A stretch of DNA of 64,000 nt from Indibacter alkaliphilus LW1 (GCF_000295935.2 NZ_ALWO02000052.1:248001-312000), one strand, 5' to 3'. Counted from the first letter of the stretch, positions 8,154 to 17,271 are shown. The notes: generated by a model from the sequence alone, not told the origin. Numbers and translations are program-made.

Positions 8154-9437
8154 TTATTCAAATACTCGTTTGTAAAACCATGTGTTATCATTCAGAGAAA
8201 AACCTAAACTAAAGTTTATGTAATTCTCCCTTATCAATCCATTTTCAGTTGTGCCGCGGGTTCCAATTTTGATGGCGTAATTCGTCAATGATAAACTGTT
8301 TATAGGAACCGAGCCTCCAAAATTGATGCCAATGTCCTCAACTTGAATATTGGCCAAAATGTATGGAGTTTGCTGATATTCTATCCCAAACCGGTAAGTA
8401 GACCTTTTGAAAATATTGTCTACTGCACCAAAATCAGGTGTCAACTGACCGCCTAATGTTAATTTAAACGAATCGCTCAGTTCTCCAGTTCCACCATCGA
8501 AGCCCCGATATTGGCTCAATTGATGATATTGACCCTCAAGGCCAATTACAAATTTATTAATTTTTTCGAAAGTTACCCCAAAACCTATGTTATGTGGTAT
8601 ATAAACACTTCCGGCAACATTATCACTAATAATATTCCCATCTGAATCGGGCCTGCTAGCTTCACCAAAATTGCCAGTCTTCGCAAATTCTTTTCCATTA
8701 ATATTTCCATACGCCTGATAAATGGCACCTAGGTGAATATTATTCTTGCTACCCGCTTTGAAATAATAATGGGCTCCCCCTTTCAAAGCAAAGTCACTTA
8801 CAGAAAATCTCTGATACAATTCAGAGGATATTCCTATAGGGGTTCCTGATTCATCAAGTAAAGTCAATTGGTTGGTTCTTATGGTAGATCCAAAAAGATA
8901 AGAACCCTGCACCCCAAGGCTCAGATTTTTTGCAACTACAAATCCATAAGAAAGGTAAGCTTCTGAAATACCTCCAATCCCTTCTACTCTATTGAGGGAA
9001 TTAAAATCTGTACCTAAAACCTGACCTGATACGACCAAGTTGTAATTTACGCTAGTGACTTGATTGATACCCAACCCTATGGTGGATTTCCCTGAGTTGA
9101 CAGGTAGGGACATAAGTACATAAGAAAGCCCTCCTCCATCAACTAGTTCAGAGTCTTCCCCAGAGGAGACATTTATTCTTTCATAATTAAGTGCAGCCTG
9201 AAAATTGAAAATGGTGTTTCGGGTGGATAAGGCTGGGTTGATGTAATTGACCGACCAGCCTGTTCCGAAACTAATACCCAGACCACCCATGCCACGATTG
9301 GTTGTGAGGCCCGAATTATTGAAATCACCTATTCCTAAAGCACTGTAAGTGGATGCACTTGATTGGGGAAATACTTCAGAGATTATGAAAAATGAGCAAA
9401 TTATGCTCAGAATTTTTATCCTATTGGAAATTGACAT
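8154..9437 (-). CDS. Outer-membrane beta-barrel protein (OmpP1/FadL-like)
   Basis: 427 residues with a signal peptide (ISNRIKILSIICSFFIISEVFPQ). The N-terminal pattern TYSALGIGDFNNSGLTTNRGMGGLGIS and YINPA is typical of FadL/OmpP1-like barrels in Bacteroidota. Alternating amphipathic strands continue to the C-terminus, which ends with aromatic Phe-containing strands (NDNTWFYKRVFE). FadL relatives carry hydrophobic compounds across the outer membrane; the substrate is unknown. The gene overlaps the end of coaX by 17 bases and precedes the TPR protein by 8, so all three are probably one transcript. Confidence 0.85.
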   Translation of the reverse strand: MSISNRIKILSIICSFFIISEVFPQSSASTYSALGIGDFNNSGLTTNRGMGGLGISFGTGWSVNYINPALSTRNTIFNFQAALNYERINVSSGEDSELVDGGGLSYVLMSLPVNSGKSTIGLGINQVTSVNYNLVVSGQVLGTDFNSLNRVEGIGGISEAYLSYGFVVAKNLSLGVQGSYLFGSTIRTNQLTLLDESGTPIGISSELYQRFSVSDFALKGGAHYYFKAGSKNNIHLGAIYQAYGNINGKEFAKTGNFGEASRPDSDGNIISDNVAGSVYIPHNIGFGVTFEKINKFVIGLEGQYHQLSQYRGFDGGTGELSDSFKLTLGGQLTPDFGAVDNIFKRSTYRFGIEYQQTPYILANIQVEDIGINFGGSVPINSLSLTNYAIKIGTRGTTENGLIRENYINFSLGFSLNDNTWFYKRVFE

Positions 9438-10176
9438 TGTAGCTTAGAATTCTATTTAATCCATACAGGACCAAATTTGGGATTACAAATATGTGGTCTT
9501 TTGTTAAGCTTTCAAAAATTTTTGAATCGCCTCCACAAATAATGACCTTTAAATCACGGTACTTTTCCTGATAAGCCTGGATAAATCCTTTTATCTCGAA
9601 AAGGATACCTGAATATACTCCACTTTGCATACAGCTTATTGTAGTATCACCAGTAAGCTTAGGCTTCGTGTTTGCTTCCAAGCTCACCAAGGGCAATCGC
9701 GCTGTCTGCTGGTTCATTGCTTTAAACCTCATTGTCAGACCTGGAGAAATGGCACCCCCATGATAGTTATTACCTTCGTCCAGGATTTCATAAGTGATAC
9801 AACTCCCCAGGTCAATAGCCAACACTGGTCCTTTTTTTACTTTGGTCCTTGCTCCGATCACAGCTGCCTTTCTATCTACTCCCAGGGTCTCAGGACTTTT
9901 ATACAGGTTTTGGATAGGGACCGGCGTATTTCTTTCCAGAAAAAGAAAGCCAAAAGGAATTAATGCTTTGAGCTCATTTTCTGAATACTTCACCGAACTG
10001 ATGATGGCATGGCTGAATTCCAAGTTGCTAGAATAAGAAATCAGCTCATTGAGAGCTTCAAAACCAACTTCTTCAATCAAACTGTCCTCCTGAAATAAAG
10101 CAGTTTTGATCCTGGTATTTCCTATGTCAATTATTAAATTGGTCAAGTTCAGTCTTGGGTTGAGGTTTTGATACAC
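9421..10176 (-). CDS. coaX: Type III pantothenate kinase (first copy)
   Basis: 251 residues. The ASKHA-fold CoaX motifs are present: LIIDIGNTRIKTALF near the N-terminus, TLGVDRKAAVIGA at about 105-117, the DLGSCITYE phosphate/Asp motif around 125-133 and GGAISPGL. CoaX phosphorylates pantothenate in the first CoA step and is not inhibited by CoA. The start is GTG at 10176; no ATG lies upstream of the first motif, and a TTG nine residues before LIIDIGN is an alternative. A second, diverged coaX lies at 36458-37234. This copy heads the OMP/TPR operon and is divergent from anmK. Confidence 0.9.
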   Translation of the reverse strand: MYQNLNPRLNLTNLIIDIGNTRIKTALFQEDSLIEEVGFEALNELISYSSNLEFSHAIISSVKYSENELKALIPFGFLFLERNTPVPIQNLYKSPETLGVDRKAAVIGARTKVKKGPVLAIDLGSCITYEILDEGNNYHGGAISPGLTMRFKAMNQQTARLPLVSLEANTKPKLTGDTTISCMQSGVYSGILFEIKGFIQAYQEKYRDLKVIICGGDSKIFESLTKDHIFVIPNLVLYGLNRILSYNVNFQ

Positions 10177-10272
10177 AATTCCAGCGGAGCGAAAATACAG
10201 ATTTTAGTCAATGGGTTTTTTTGATTAAAATAAATTTAACTTTAACCACATATATTTAACATTATTTAACCC

Positions 10273-11349
10273 ATGAGAGAGCAGAACTTATATAAAGTAA
10301 TAGGGCTTATGTCAGGAACTTCAGGTGATGGACTTGATATGGCTTATTGCATTTTTGAAAGAGGCAATAAATGGAACTTCAAAATTGAAAGTGCGAAGAC
10401 TGTTTCGTTCCCAAAAAAATTAGGCAAGAAATTGCAAAAATCCCACCTGTATAATGGGTTGAAGCTTGCCAAGCTGGACCTTGAGTTTGGGCTATGGATG
10501 GGAGAGCAGGTCAAAGACTTTGTCACGACTGAAGAATTACAAGTGGATGCCGTCTGTTCTCACGGACATACTGTTTTTCATCAGCCAAAGAAAGGAATCA
10601 GTCTTCAGATCGGAAATGGTTGGGCACTTCATCAGGCTGCAGGTGTACCGGTAATCAATGATTTCAGAATGTTGGATGTTCAGCTTGGCGGTCAGGGGGC
10701 TCCTTTGGTTCCCATAGGGGATCAACTGTTATTTGAAGATTATGATTATTGCATCAACTTGGGTGGGATAGCAAACATCAGCATGCAGGAGTCAGGCAAA
10801 AGGATTGCATTCGATATCTGCCCATTCAATTTGCTATTGAACTATTTTGCTCAGGAAGCCGGACATTCTTATGATAAAGATGGTCTGCTTGCCAGCCAAG
10901 GCAAAGTCCTTAAAAAAATGCTAAATCAGTTGGACGGATTCCCTTATTACAAAATAGAGGGGGCCAAATCATTGGGAAGAGAAGATTTGGAGGATTATTT
11001 GGATGTGTTGACCCAAAAGAAGGAGAGAAAGCCTGAGGATATCTTACGAACTTTGCTTGAGCATTATGTAAGTCAAATCAAAAATGTGCTTTTGAGTGAA
11101 GATGGAATCAGAAAGACGGTTTTGATCACAGGCGGTGGAGCTTTCAATAAGTTTTTTATGGACCTGTTAGAGGAGTCTTTGGGGGATGGATATTTGATTG
11201 TAGCGGCAGGAGAAACTATCATTAACTTTAAGGAAGCTTTGATTTTTGGTTTCTTGGGAGTGTTGCGTCTAAGAAATGAAGTGAACTGTCTGGCTTCGGT
11301 GACGGGAGCTTCTAGGGATAATTGTGGAGGGACTATATTTGGTCTGTGA
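10273..11349 (+). CDS. anmK: Anhydro-N-acetylmuramic acid kinase
   Basis: 358 residues, a full-length AnmK. LMSGTSGDGLDMAY (about 13-26) is the ATP/phosphate motif; CSHGHTVFHQP, LQIGNG, GGQGAPLVPIGD and NLGGIANIS are the other family signatures, and the protein ends GGTIFGL. The enzyme cleaves the 1,6-anhydro ring of anhMurNAc and phosphorylates it to MurNAc-6-phosphate, recycling peptidoglycan fragments in the cytosol. Its promoter lies in the 96-base gap shared with divergent coaX. It is followed after 67 bases by the Glu/Leu dehydrogenase, which has its own promoter. Confidence 0.96.
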   Translation: MREQNLYKVIGLMSGTSGDGLDMAYCIFERGNKWNFKIESAKTVSFPKKLGKKLQKSHLYNGLKLAKLDLEFGLWMGEQVKDFVTTEELQVDAVCSHGHTVFHQPKKGISLQIGNGWALHQAAGVPVINDFRMLDVQLGGQGAPLVPIGDQLLFEDYDYCINLGGIANISMQESGKRIAFDICPFNLLLNYFAQEAGHSYDKDGLLASQGKVLKKMLNQLDGFPYYKIEGAKSLGREDLEDYLDVLTQKKERKPEDILRTLLEHYVSQIKNVLLSEDGIRKTVLITGGGAFNKFFMDLLEESLGDGYLIVAAGETIINFKEALIFGFLGVLRLRNEVNCLASVTGASRDNCGGTIFGL

Positions 11350-11361
11350 TAATCGGTTCTT

Positions 11362-11389
11362 TTTGAACTGCATAATATTTCTATTTTTG
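11362..11389 (+). promoter_or_regulatory. Candidate promoter of the Glu/Leu dehydrogenase gene
   Basis: TTTG (11362-11365), 16 bases, then a perfect TAnnTTTG box, TATTTTTG (11382-11389). It ends 27 bases before the ATG at 11417. The spacer is slightly shorter than the usual 19. Confidence 0.5.
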
Positions 11390-11416
11390 CTCCATGAATA
11401 AACCCAAATACATTTT

Positions 11417-12643
11417 ATGAAAGATCTTTTAAAGAAGTTTGAGAATAAACAACCTGAAATTGTTTTTGAATGGAGTGACCATGAGACTGAGGCAGAAGGT
11501 TGGGTGGTGATCAATTCCCTGAGAGGAGGAGCTGCAGGAGGTGGCACCCGCATGAGAAAAGGTCTGGACAAAAGGGAAGTGGAGTCTTTAGCCAAGACCA
11601 TGGAAGTAAAATTCACTGTTTCGGGTCCGGCTATAGGTGGTGCCAAATCAGGGATAAACTTTGACCCCAGCGACCCCAGGAAAGCTGATGTACTGAAAAG
11701 ATGGTACAAAGCTGTCATGCCGCTCTTGAAAAATTACTATGGTACAGGCGGAGACCTGAATGTGGATGAAATTCACGAAGTGATTCCAATCACCGAATCA
11801 TATGGACTTTGGCATCCCCAGGAAGGTATTGTCAATGGACATTTTCATGCTACTGAGCCACAGAAAATAAGAAAGATAGGACAACTTAGACAGGGTGTGT
11901 CCAAAGTATTGGAAGACCCTCTCTATACCCCCAATGGTCCTAAAAAATATACAGTAGCAGATATGATCACCGGTTTTGGTGTAGCCGAAGCTGTAAGGCA
12001 TTATTATAAAATATGGGGAGGTAACCTCAAAGGAAAGCGAGCAGTAATTCAGGGCTGGGGAAATGTAGGAGCAGCAGCGGCGTGTTTTCTTGCTGTGGAA
12101 GGAGTGAAAATTGTAGCTATAATTGATAGGGTAGGTGGTCTGATCAATGAAAATGGATTTACATTGGATGAAATCAGAGAGTTGTTTGTAAATAGAGATG
12201 GGAACAAGCTGGTGGCTGAAAATTTAATACCATTTGAGGAAATGAATCAAAGGGTTTGGGATATGGAGAGTGAGATTTTCATCCCGGCAGCATCTTCCAG
12301 GCTGATCACCAAAGCTCAGGCTGAAAGAATGGTTCATGCTGGCCTTGAAGTTATCTCATGTGGTGCGAACGTCCCTTTTGCTGACCCTGAAATTTTCCTT
12401 GGTCCAACAGGAGTTTGGGTAGATGAAAGGGTGTCAGTGCTGCCGGATTTTATTGCCAATTGTGGGATGGCCAGGGTATTTGCCTACTTAATGTCTGGAA
12501 ATGCGGAAGTTACGGATGATGCAATTTTTAAAGATGTCAGCAAGACCATATCGAAGGCATTGAAAAAGACCCATTCCAAGAACAGTAGTAAGACCAAAAT
12601 CGCACAGTCTTCACTTGAAATCGCACTTCAGCAACTTGTATAA
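11417..12643 (+). CDS. Glu/Leu/Phe/Val dehydrogenase family protein
   Basis: 408 residues. The dimerisation/substrate domain shows NSLRGGAAGGGTRM, the catalytic-lysine motif GPAIGGAKSGINFDP and TGGDLNVDE. The Rossmann NAD(P) domain follows (AVIQGWGNVGAAAACFLA, with IDRVGG after the second strand). The family catalyses reversible oxidative deamination of an L-amino acid to a 2-oxoacid. The motifs fit glutamate or branched-chain amino acid dehydrogenases and do not settle which. No operon partner is evident; a hairpin follows the stop. A glnK-amt operon lies 5.6 kb away. Confidence 0.9.
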   Translation: MKDLLKKFENKQPEIVFEWSDHETEAEGWVVINSLRGGAAGGGTRMRKGLDKREVESLAKTMEVKFTVSGPAIGGAKSGINFDPSDPRKADVLKRWYKAVMPLLKNYYGTGGDLNVDEIHEVIPITESYGLWHPQEGIVNGHFHATEPQKIRKIGQLRQGVSKVLEDPLYTPNGPKKYTVADMITGFGVAEAVRHYYKIWGGNLKGKRAVIQGWGNVGAAAACFLAVEGVKIVAIIDRVGGLINENGFTLDEIRELFVNRDGNKLVAENLIPFEEMNQRVWDMESEIFIPAASSRLITKAQAERMVHAGLEVISCGANVPFADPEIFLGPTGVWVDERVSVLPDFIANCGMARVFAYLMSGNAEVTDDAIFKDVSKTISKALKKTHSKNSSKTKIAQSSLEIALQQLV

Positions 12644-12660
12644 GAATAAAACCAATCATC

Positions 12661-12698
12661 AGCCGGGTAGAATTGTCATAAAACAATTCCTCCCGGCT
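12661..12698 (+). terminator. Hairpin downstream of the Glu/Leu dehydrogenase gene
   Basis: Two stacked stems: 12661-12667 with 12692-12698 and 12670-12676 with 12683-12689, separated by a 2x2 internal bulge, with a 6-base loop. Only a broken T tract follows, so termination is likely but not certain. Confidence 0.55.
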
Positions 12699-12835
12699 TA
12701 GTTATTTTATGTGGTGCTTTTCATTCAAAATAAGTAGTTTAGCAAAAACAAACTTGTAAATTGTATCATTGAAACGTGTTACAGCCAAGTTTTTTGAACC
12801 AGAACTGTTGTAGAAGAAAGTTTAATTTTGACTGA

Positions 12836-14338
12836 ATGAAGAAGCTATTTGCTGTTTTTGTGATGGTTATAGGATTTACATTTTTTGTGGATCAACCAGA
12901 ATGCCAAGCCCAGACAGAAACCCAGACTGAGGAAGTAGATACGACCGAACAGCGAGATAAAATTCAAAGTGTTGCCGCACATATTCACGATGATTCCCAC
13001 GAGCATCATGAAGATGCTCCTGTATGGTTGGTAATTCCTTTCGTGGCTCTTTTGCTAATGATTGCAACAGGTCCCCTGTTTTACGAGCATTTTTGGCACC
13101 ATAATTATCCTAAAATTGCTGTCGGGCTTGCCGTAGTAGTAGTCTTTTATTATTTGTTTGCCCTGCAAAATGTCCATGGCCCAGTACATGCTTTGGCAGA
13201 ATATGTGCAGTTTATAGCCCTATTGGCATCTTTATATATTGCCTCAGGGGGGATTTTGATTGAAATAGACAAAAAAGCGACTCCATTAGCCAACGTTTCT
13301 TTACTACTTATTGGAGCCATAATTTCAAATTTGATCGGTACCACAGGGGCCTCTATGCTTTTGATCAGGCCTTTTATTAGACTTAACAAAGGCAATATTC
13401 AACCTTACCATATCATTTTCTTCATTTTTATGGTAAGTAATATTGGCGGTTCATTGACACCTATTGGAGATCCACCGCTTTTCCTGGGCTTTTTGAAAGG
13501 AGTGCCTTTCTTCTGGACATTGGAATATAACTGGCCTGCATGGATCATTGCCTTGTTAATTTTAGCGGTCATTTTCTTCTTCATTGATAAGAAGTTTGGA
13601 AGGGCGAATGAAGACGAACTGGAAGAAGCTACATATACCAATAAGTTTGAGCTGATTGGTTCTAAAAACTTCCTTTGGTTATTGGTAGTGATCCTGTCGG
13701 TTTTCCTCGACCCGAACGTCATTGACTGGGTGCCTGCTATCCGCTATGACGGTCAGAAGTTCTCTTTTTTAAGGGAAATAATCATGTTATCTGTAGCTTA
13801 TTTGAGTTATAGATTTGCTGATCAGAAAGCTATCAAGGGGAATGAATTTAACTTTGAGCCCATCCGTGAAGTAGCCTTTATCTTCATAGGGATTTTCGGC
13901 ACAATGATGCCTGCTTTGGAACTCGTGGGCAATTTTGCAAAATCTCCGGAGGGAGCAGAAATGATCACGCATAACACCCTTTATTGGGGAACAGGGATTT
14001 TGTCAGGCTTTCTTGACAATGCCCCAACTTACCTGAACTTCCTGGCTGCCGCTATGGCATCTCAGGGTGCGGAAATCAGTAATATTGAAAATGTCAGAAA
14101 CTTTGCCATGAATAATTATGAGGACTCCGCTTTTGAGTTGATGGCAATTTCGATAGCTGCAGTGTTTTTTGGAGCCATGACTTATATTGGAAATGGACCA
14201 AACTTCATGGTAAAATCAATCGCAGAACAGAGTGGTATCAAAATGCCTTCCTTCTTCGGGTATGTTATCAGGTTCTCAATACCTATTTTATTGCCTGTCT
14301 TGATTATTACTTGGCTTATATTCTTCGCCTTCGTCTAA
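12836..14338 (+). CDS. nhaD: Na+/H+ antiporter NhaD
   Basis: 500 residues. A cleavable-looking signal (MKKLFAVFVMVIGFTFF) is followed by a polar segment with five His at positions 49, 51, 55, 57 and 58 before the first transmembrane helix. The remaining 430 residues form about a dozen hydrophobic helices of the NhaD/ArsB ion-transporter type, with the motifs NLIGTTGASMLLIRP, GSLTPIGDPPLFLGFL and SGFLDNAPTYLNF. NhaD exports Na+ or Li+ in exchange for protons at alkaline pH and is common in marine and haloalkaliphilic bacteria. A perfect -7-like box (TAATTTTG, 12823-12830) ends just 5 bases before the ATG. A shared terminator follows. Confidence 0.93.
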   Translation: MKKLFAVFVMVIGFTFFVDQPECQAQTETQTEEVDTTEQRDKIQSVAAHIHDDSHEHHEDAPVWLVIPFVALLLMIATGPLFYEHFWHHNYPKIAVGLAVVVVFYYLFALQNVHGPVHALAEYVQFIALLASLYIASGGILIEIDKKATPLANVSLLLIGAIISNLIGTTGASMLLIRPFIRLNKGNIQPYHIIFFIFMVSNIGGSLTPIGDPPLFLGFLKGVPFFWTLEYNWPAWIIALLILAVIFFFIDKKFGRANEDELEEATYTNKFELIGSKNFLWLLVVILSVFLDPNVIDWVPAIRYDGQKFSFLREIIMLSVAYLSYRFADQKAIKGNEFNFEPIREVAFIFIGIFGTMMPALELVGNFAKSPEGAEMITHNTLYWGTGILSGFLDNAPTYLNFLAAAMASQGAEISNIENVRNFAMNNYEDSAFELMAISIAAVFFGAMTYIGNGPNFMVKSIAEQSGIKMPSFFGYVIRFSIPILLPVLIITWLIFFAFV

Positions 14339-14360
14339 TTTGCAATTCAAATATTCCATA

Positions 14361-14390
14361 AAAAAAGAGGCTGTTTAGGGCCTCTTTTTT
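14361..14390. terminator. Bidirectional terminator between nhaD and the lipoprotein gene
   Basis: A perfect 11-bp stem (14361-14371 with 14380-14390) is flanked by A and T runs, so it serves both converging genes. Confidence 0.9.
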
Positions 14391-14409
14391 TATTTGAAAT
14401 AAGCAGGAA

Positions 14410-14970
14410 TTAATCTACAATGGATGCAGAAATGATCATTTTATTGGGCTTGCTAAATACCACCTCCTGAAGATTTTCGATGGAATACTGGTCTAATTTG
14501 CCGGATTCAGAATGAAATATCATCACTCCTCTGGTCTCTGAAGAATAAAAAGGGTTTTCAGTTTTGGATCTGAAACTTACTTCTTTAACATTTCCTTCCA
14601 GATACTTGACCACTATTCTTTTTACTTTTCCTTTTTCTCCATCTTTCAAATTGTGGATCAAAGCCATCTCACTTCTTTCGGTATGGTAGGACTGAGCAAG
14701 GGAAGGATTATTTATATCCGCCTTTACAAAGAAATCCAGTTCTTTGAGCCACTCCTCGCTATTTGGCGTGGTATTAACCTTTTGCTTTTCACCGTTTATA
14801 TTTACCTCTTTGATCAGACTTTTACCTTCAAGATTTTCTGCGGTGACTTCGGTAAATTCCTTTATGGGAAAATAGGCAGCTTCTATTCTTTCACCGTCTT
14901 TTGAAATATTTGAACAGCTGCATATCATGGTAAGCAATACAAAACTGCTTAAGTAATATTTCATTTTCAT
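14410..14970 (-). CDS. Hypothetical lipoprotein
   Basis: 186 residues. An N-terminal signal runs into a Cys-rich lipobox region (LLTMICSCSN, Cys17 or Cys19), so it is probably lipid-anchored in the envelope. The rest looks like a beta-rich globular domain, with alternating charged strands such as KVKRIVVKYLEGNVKEVSFRS and the hydrophobic end NKMIISASIVD. No family was recognised. It starts 30 bases after the gpmI stop on the same strand and ends at a bidirectional terminator, so it is probably co-transcribed with gpmI. Confidence 0.8.
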   Translation of the reverse strand: MKMKYYLSSFVLLTMICSCSNISKDGERIEAAYFPIKEFTEVTAENLEGKSLIKEVNINGEKQKVNTTPNSEEWLKELDFFVKADINNPSLAQSYHTERSEMALIHNLKDGEKGKVKRIVVKYLEGNVKEVSFRSKTENPFYSSETRGVMIFHSESGKLDQYSIENLQEVVFSKPNKMIISASIVD

Positions 14971-14999
14971 AAATCAGAATATAAATAGCTATTGATTTT

Positions 15000-16523
15000 T
15001 TACTTTAATAATATTTCTCCTGTCATTTCTTTAGGAATTTCGATGCCCATCAATTTTAAAATAGTTGGAGCAAGATCCCCAAGTTTACCATCTCGAACAT
15101 GAATTTGTTCGGAATCATCCACCATGATCATAGGTACCAGGTTGGTGGTGTGCGCTGTATTCGGCGTACCATCCTCATTGATCATCATGTCGCTGTTTCC
15201 GTGGTCTGCGATCACAATAGTGGTGTAACCGCTTTCCAGTGCTTGATCTATTACTTGTTTTGCACAGGTGTCCACAGCTTCACAGGCTTTTACAGCTGCT
15301 TCGAAAACCCCAGTATGCCCCACCATATCAGCATTGGCAAAGTTAAGGCAAACAAAATCCACTTCTTTCTTTTTCAGTTCGGCGTTGATTTTAGAGGCGA
15401 TTTCAAAAGCACTCATTTCAGGCTTAAGGTCATAAGTGGCGACTTTAGGAGATGGGCAGAGAATTCTGCTCTCGCCTTCAAACTCTCTTTCCCTACCACC
15501 TGAAAAGAAAAATGTAACGTGTGGGTACTTTTCTGTTTCGGCAATCCGGATTTGCTTCTTGTTGTTTCTTTCAAGTACTTCTCCCAAAGTATTGTTGAGA
15601 TTGTCCTTTTCGAATAGAACTTTCACTCCCTGAAAAGTCTCATCATAGCTTGTGAAGGTGATGTAGTGTAGATTGAGAGTTTTCATATTATAATCCTCAA
15701 AATCCATTTGGGTAAGCACTTGCGTTATTTCCCTACCCCTGTCGGTCCGGAAATTGAAATTGATAACAACATCACCCTCTTCAATTACTGCTACTGGATT
15801 ATTATCCCCATTCATCTGAATGATGGGACGAATAAACTCATCTGTTACTCCATTTGAGTAAGATTTTTTTATTGAAGCGATTACATCTTTTGACTTTTCA
15901 CCTTCTCCTTTGACCAATGCATCATAGGCAAGTTTTACTCTTTCCCAACGCTTATCTCTATCCATTGCGTAATACCTTCCTATGACGGAGGCGATTTTAC
16001 CTACCGAATGGGAAAGGTGCTCATCAAGCTCTTGCAAATACCCAACTCCACCTTTAGGATCGGTATCTCTTCCATCAGTGAAAGCATGGATAAATGCTTC
16101 CTTTAGTCCATTTGCTTTGGCTGCATCACAAAGTCCTTTCAAGTGGCCTATGTGTGCGTGTACGCCGCCGTCAGAGACCAAACCAATAAAGTGTACTTTC
16201 TTTCCGGAAGTCTTGGCATATTCAAAGGCTTCAACCAAAACAGGATGTTTGTTTAGATCTCCTTCCAATACAGCCTTGTTGACTTTTACCAGGTCTTGAT
16301 AGACCACTCTCCCTGCACCAATATTCATGTGCCCGACTTCTGAATTTCCCATTTGCCCTTCAGGTAAGCCTACTGCCAAACCTGAAGCATCAAGTTTTGA
16401 ATGTGGATATTTTTGATATAAACTGTCCACAAATGGGGTCTTTGCTTTGTCTATTGCAGATACAGTAGGGTTGGTGGCTAATCCCCAACCATCCAAAATC
16501 ATTAGTACAACTTTCTTTTTCAT
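15000..16523 (-). CDS. gpmI: 2,3-bisphosphoglycerate-independent phosphoglycerate mutase
   Basis: 507 residues, normal length. The alkaline-phosphatase-fold metal site is visible: LMILDGWGL at the N-terminus, the phosphoserine loop GQMGNSEVGHMNIGAGR around residues 57-73, DGRDTDPKGG near 150, and C-terminal FANADMVGHTG and IADHGNSD. The Mn-dependent enzyme interconverts 3- and 2-phosphoglycerate in glycolysis. The upstream 314-base gap has a TAACTTTG -7-like box (16716-16709), which would give a leader of about 180 bases. A lipoprotein gene follows by 30 bases. Confidence 0.97.
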   Translation of the reverse strand: MKKKVVLMILDGWGLATNPTVSAIDKAKTPFVDSLYQKYPHSKLDASGLAVGLPEGQMGNSEVGHMNIGAGRVVYQDLVKVNKAVLEGDLNKHPVLVEAFEYAKTSGKKVHFIGLVSDGGVHAHIGHLKGLCDAAKANGLKEAFIHAFTDGRDTDPKGGVGYLQELDEHLSHSVGKIASVIGRYYAMDRDKRWERVKLAYDALVKGEGEKSKDVIASIKKSYSNGVTDEFIRPIIQMNGDNNPVAVIEEGDVVINFNFRTDRGREITQVLTQMDFEDYNMKTLNLHYITFTSYDETFQGVKVLFEKDNLNNTLGEVLERNNKKQIRIAETEKYPHVTFFFSGGREREFEGESRILCPSPKVATYDLKPEMSAFEIASKINAELKKKEVDFVCLNFANADMVGHTGVFEAAVKACEAVDTCAKQVIDQALESGYTTIVIADHGNSDMMINEDGTPNTAHTTNLVPMIMVDDSEQIHVRDGKLGDLAPTILKLMGIEIPKEMTGEILLK

Positions 16524-16837
16524 GAGTCTATATAATTATATTTTCAGCGGTCACCCCAGATTTTTAGGGTAGGCAATGGAATCGCGCATGCTTGATATTC
16601 ATCCTTGTAGTTGATGTGTCCATCATGTTTGATTTCATCTCTTGGAATTTGCTGAGTTTAAAAATTAAATTAATGAGCCGTAAAAATGCTTATTCTTTGT
16701 CAAGTGAACAAAGTTAGGGAGATAATAATTTGCCTGAGCGAAACACAACCAGACTTATTTTTTGGTTAATGCGCTTCTTTTTGGCTCATATCACTGTTTT
16801 CTCATTTTTGGCTTAATATTTGTTTTTTAGCGATTTC
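16524..16837. other. Intergenic region between gpmI and the DUF4783 gene
   Basis: 314 bases shared by two divergent genes. It holds a minus-strand TAACTTTG box (16716-16709) possibly serving gpmI, and TAATATTTG near 16815 (one base over-long for TAnnTTTG) possibly serving DUF4783. A minus-strand frame of about 37 codons ending at 16544 is open but has no start codon. No RNA gene or repeat was seen. Confidence 0.5.
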
Positions 16838-17242
16838 GTGAAAAAAATACTATTCATATTGTCAGTTTTAATCTTAGTTTGCTCCATATCGGTTACGGGC
16901 TTGGAATATCACAATAGAGAGTCCATTGATGATATTGTGAGTACTTTTAAGTATGGGTCTAGTAGGGATTTGGCGAGATTTTTTGACAATGGAATAGATA
17001 TCAATATTTCAGGGATTCAAGGTGATTATTCCAAAAACCAGGCAGAACAAGTGATGAGGGATTTTTTCAAGAAGTTTCCACCTTCGGATTTTACTATTGT
17101 TCATAAAGGAAATGGTACAGACCTGATCATTAATTATATAGGAAATTATAAATCCGATAATTCTGAGTTTAGAGTCTTTATCAAAGGCAAAAAGAATGAC
17201 GAAAATATCCGGATTTACAGCTTAGATATAGTCAAAGCTTAA
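16838..17242 (+). CDS. DUF4783 family protein, secreted
   Basis: 134 residues from the GTG at 16838, which gives a normal signal peptide (VKKILFILSVLILVCSIS). A TTG six codons upstream would add FFSDF in front of the lysines and is less likely. The mature part matches DUF4783: DDIVSTFKYGSSRDLARFFDNGIDI, then SKNQAEQVMRDFFKKFPPSDFTIVHKG, an NTF2-like small cone fold. Function is unknown. It is placed 41 bases before nadC, a pairing seen widely in Bacteroidota, but no mechanism links them. Confidence 0.85.
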   Translation: MKKILFILSVLILVCSISVTGLEYHNRESIDDIVSTFKYGSSRDLARFFDNGIDINISGIQGDYSKNQAEQVMRDFFKKFPPSDFTIVHKGNGTDLIINYIGNYKSDNSEFRVFIKGKKNDENIRIYSLDIVKA

Positions 17243-17271
17243 ATTTTACAGGCAAGCTGTAATTATTTTTC

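Noticed and set aside
11269-11718. 149-codon minus-strand frame across anmK end and dehydrogenase start
   Set aside because: Spans two genes on the opposite strand and their promoter gap; no protein-like features.
16544-16657. Open minus-strand frame of about 37 codons upstream of gpmI
   Set aside because: No start codon and a stop at both ends; reads protein-like (IKHDGHINYKDEYQ) but cannot be tied to any family, so kept only as a remark.
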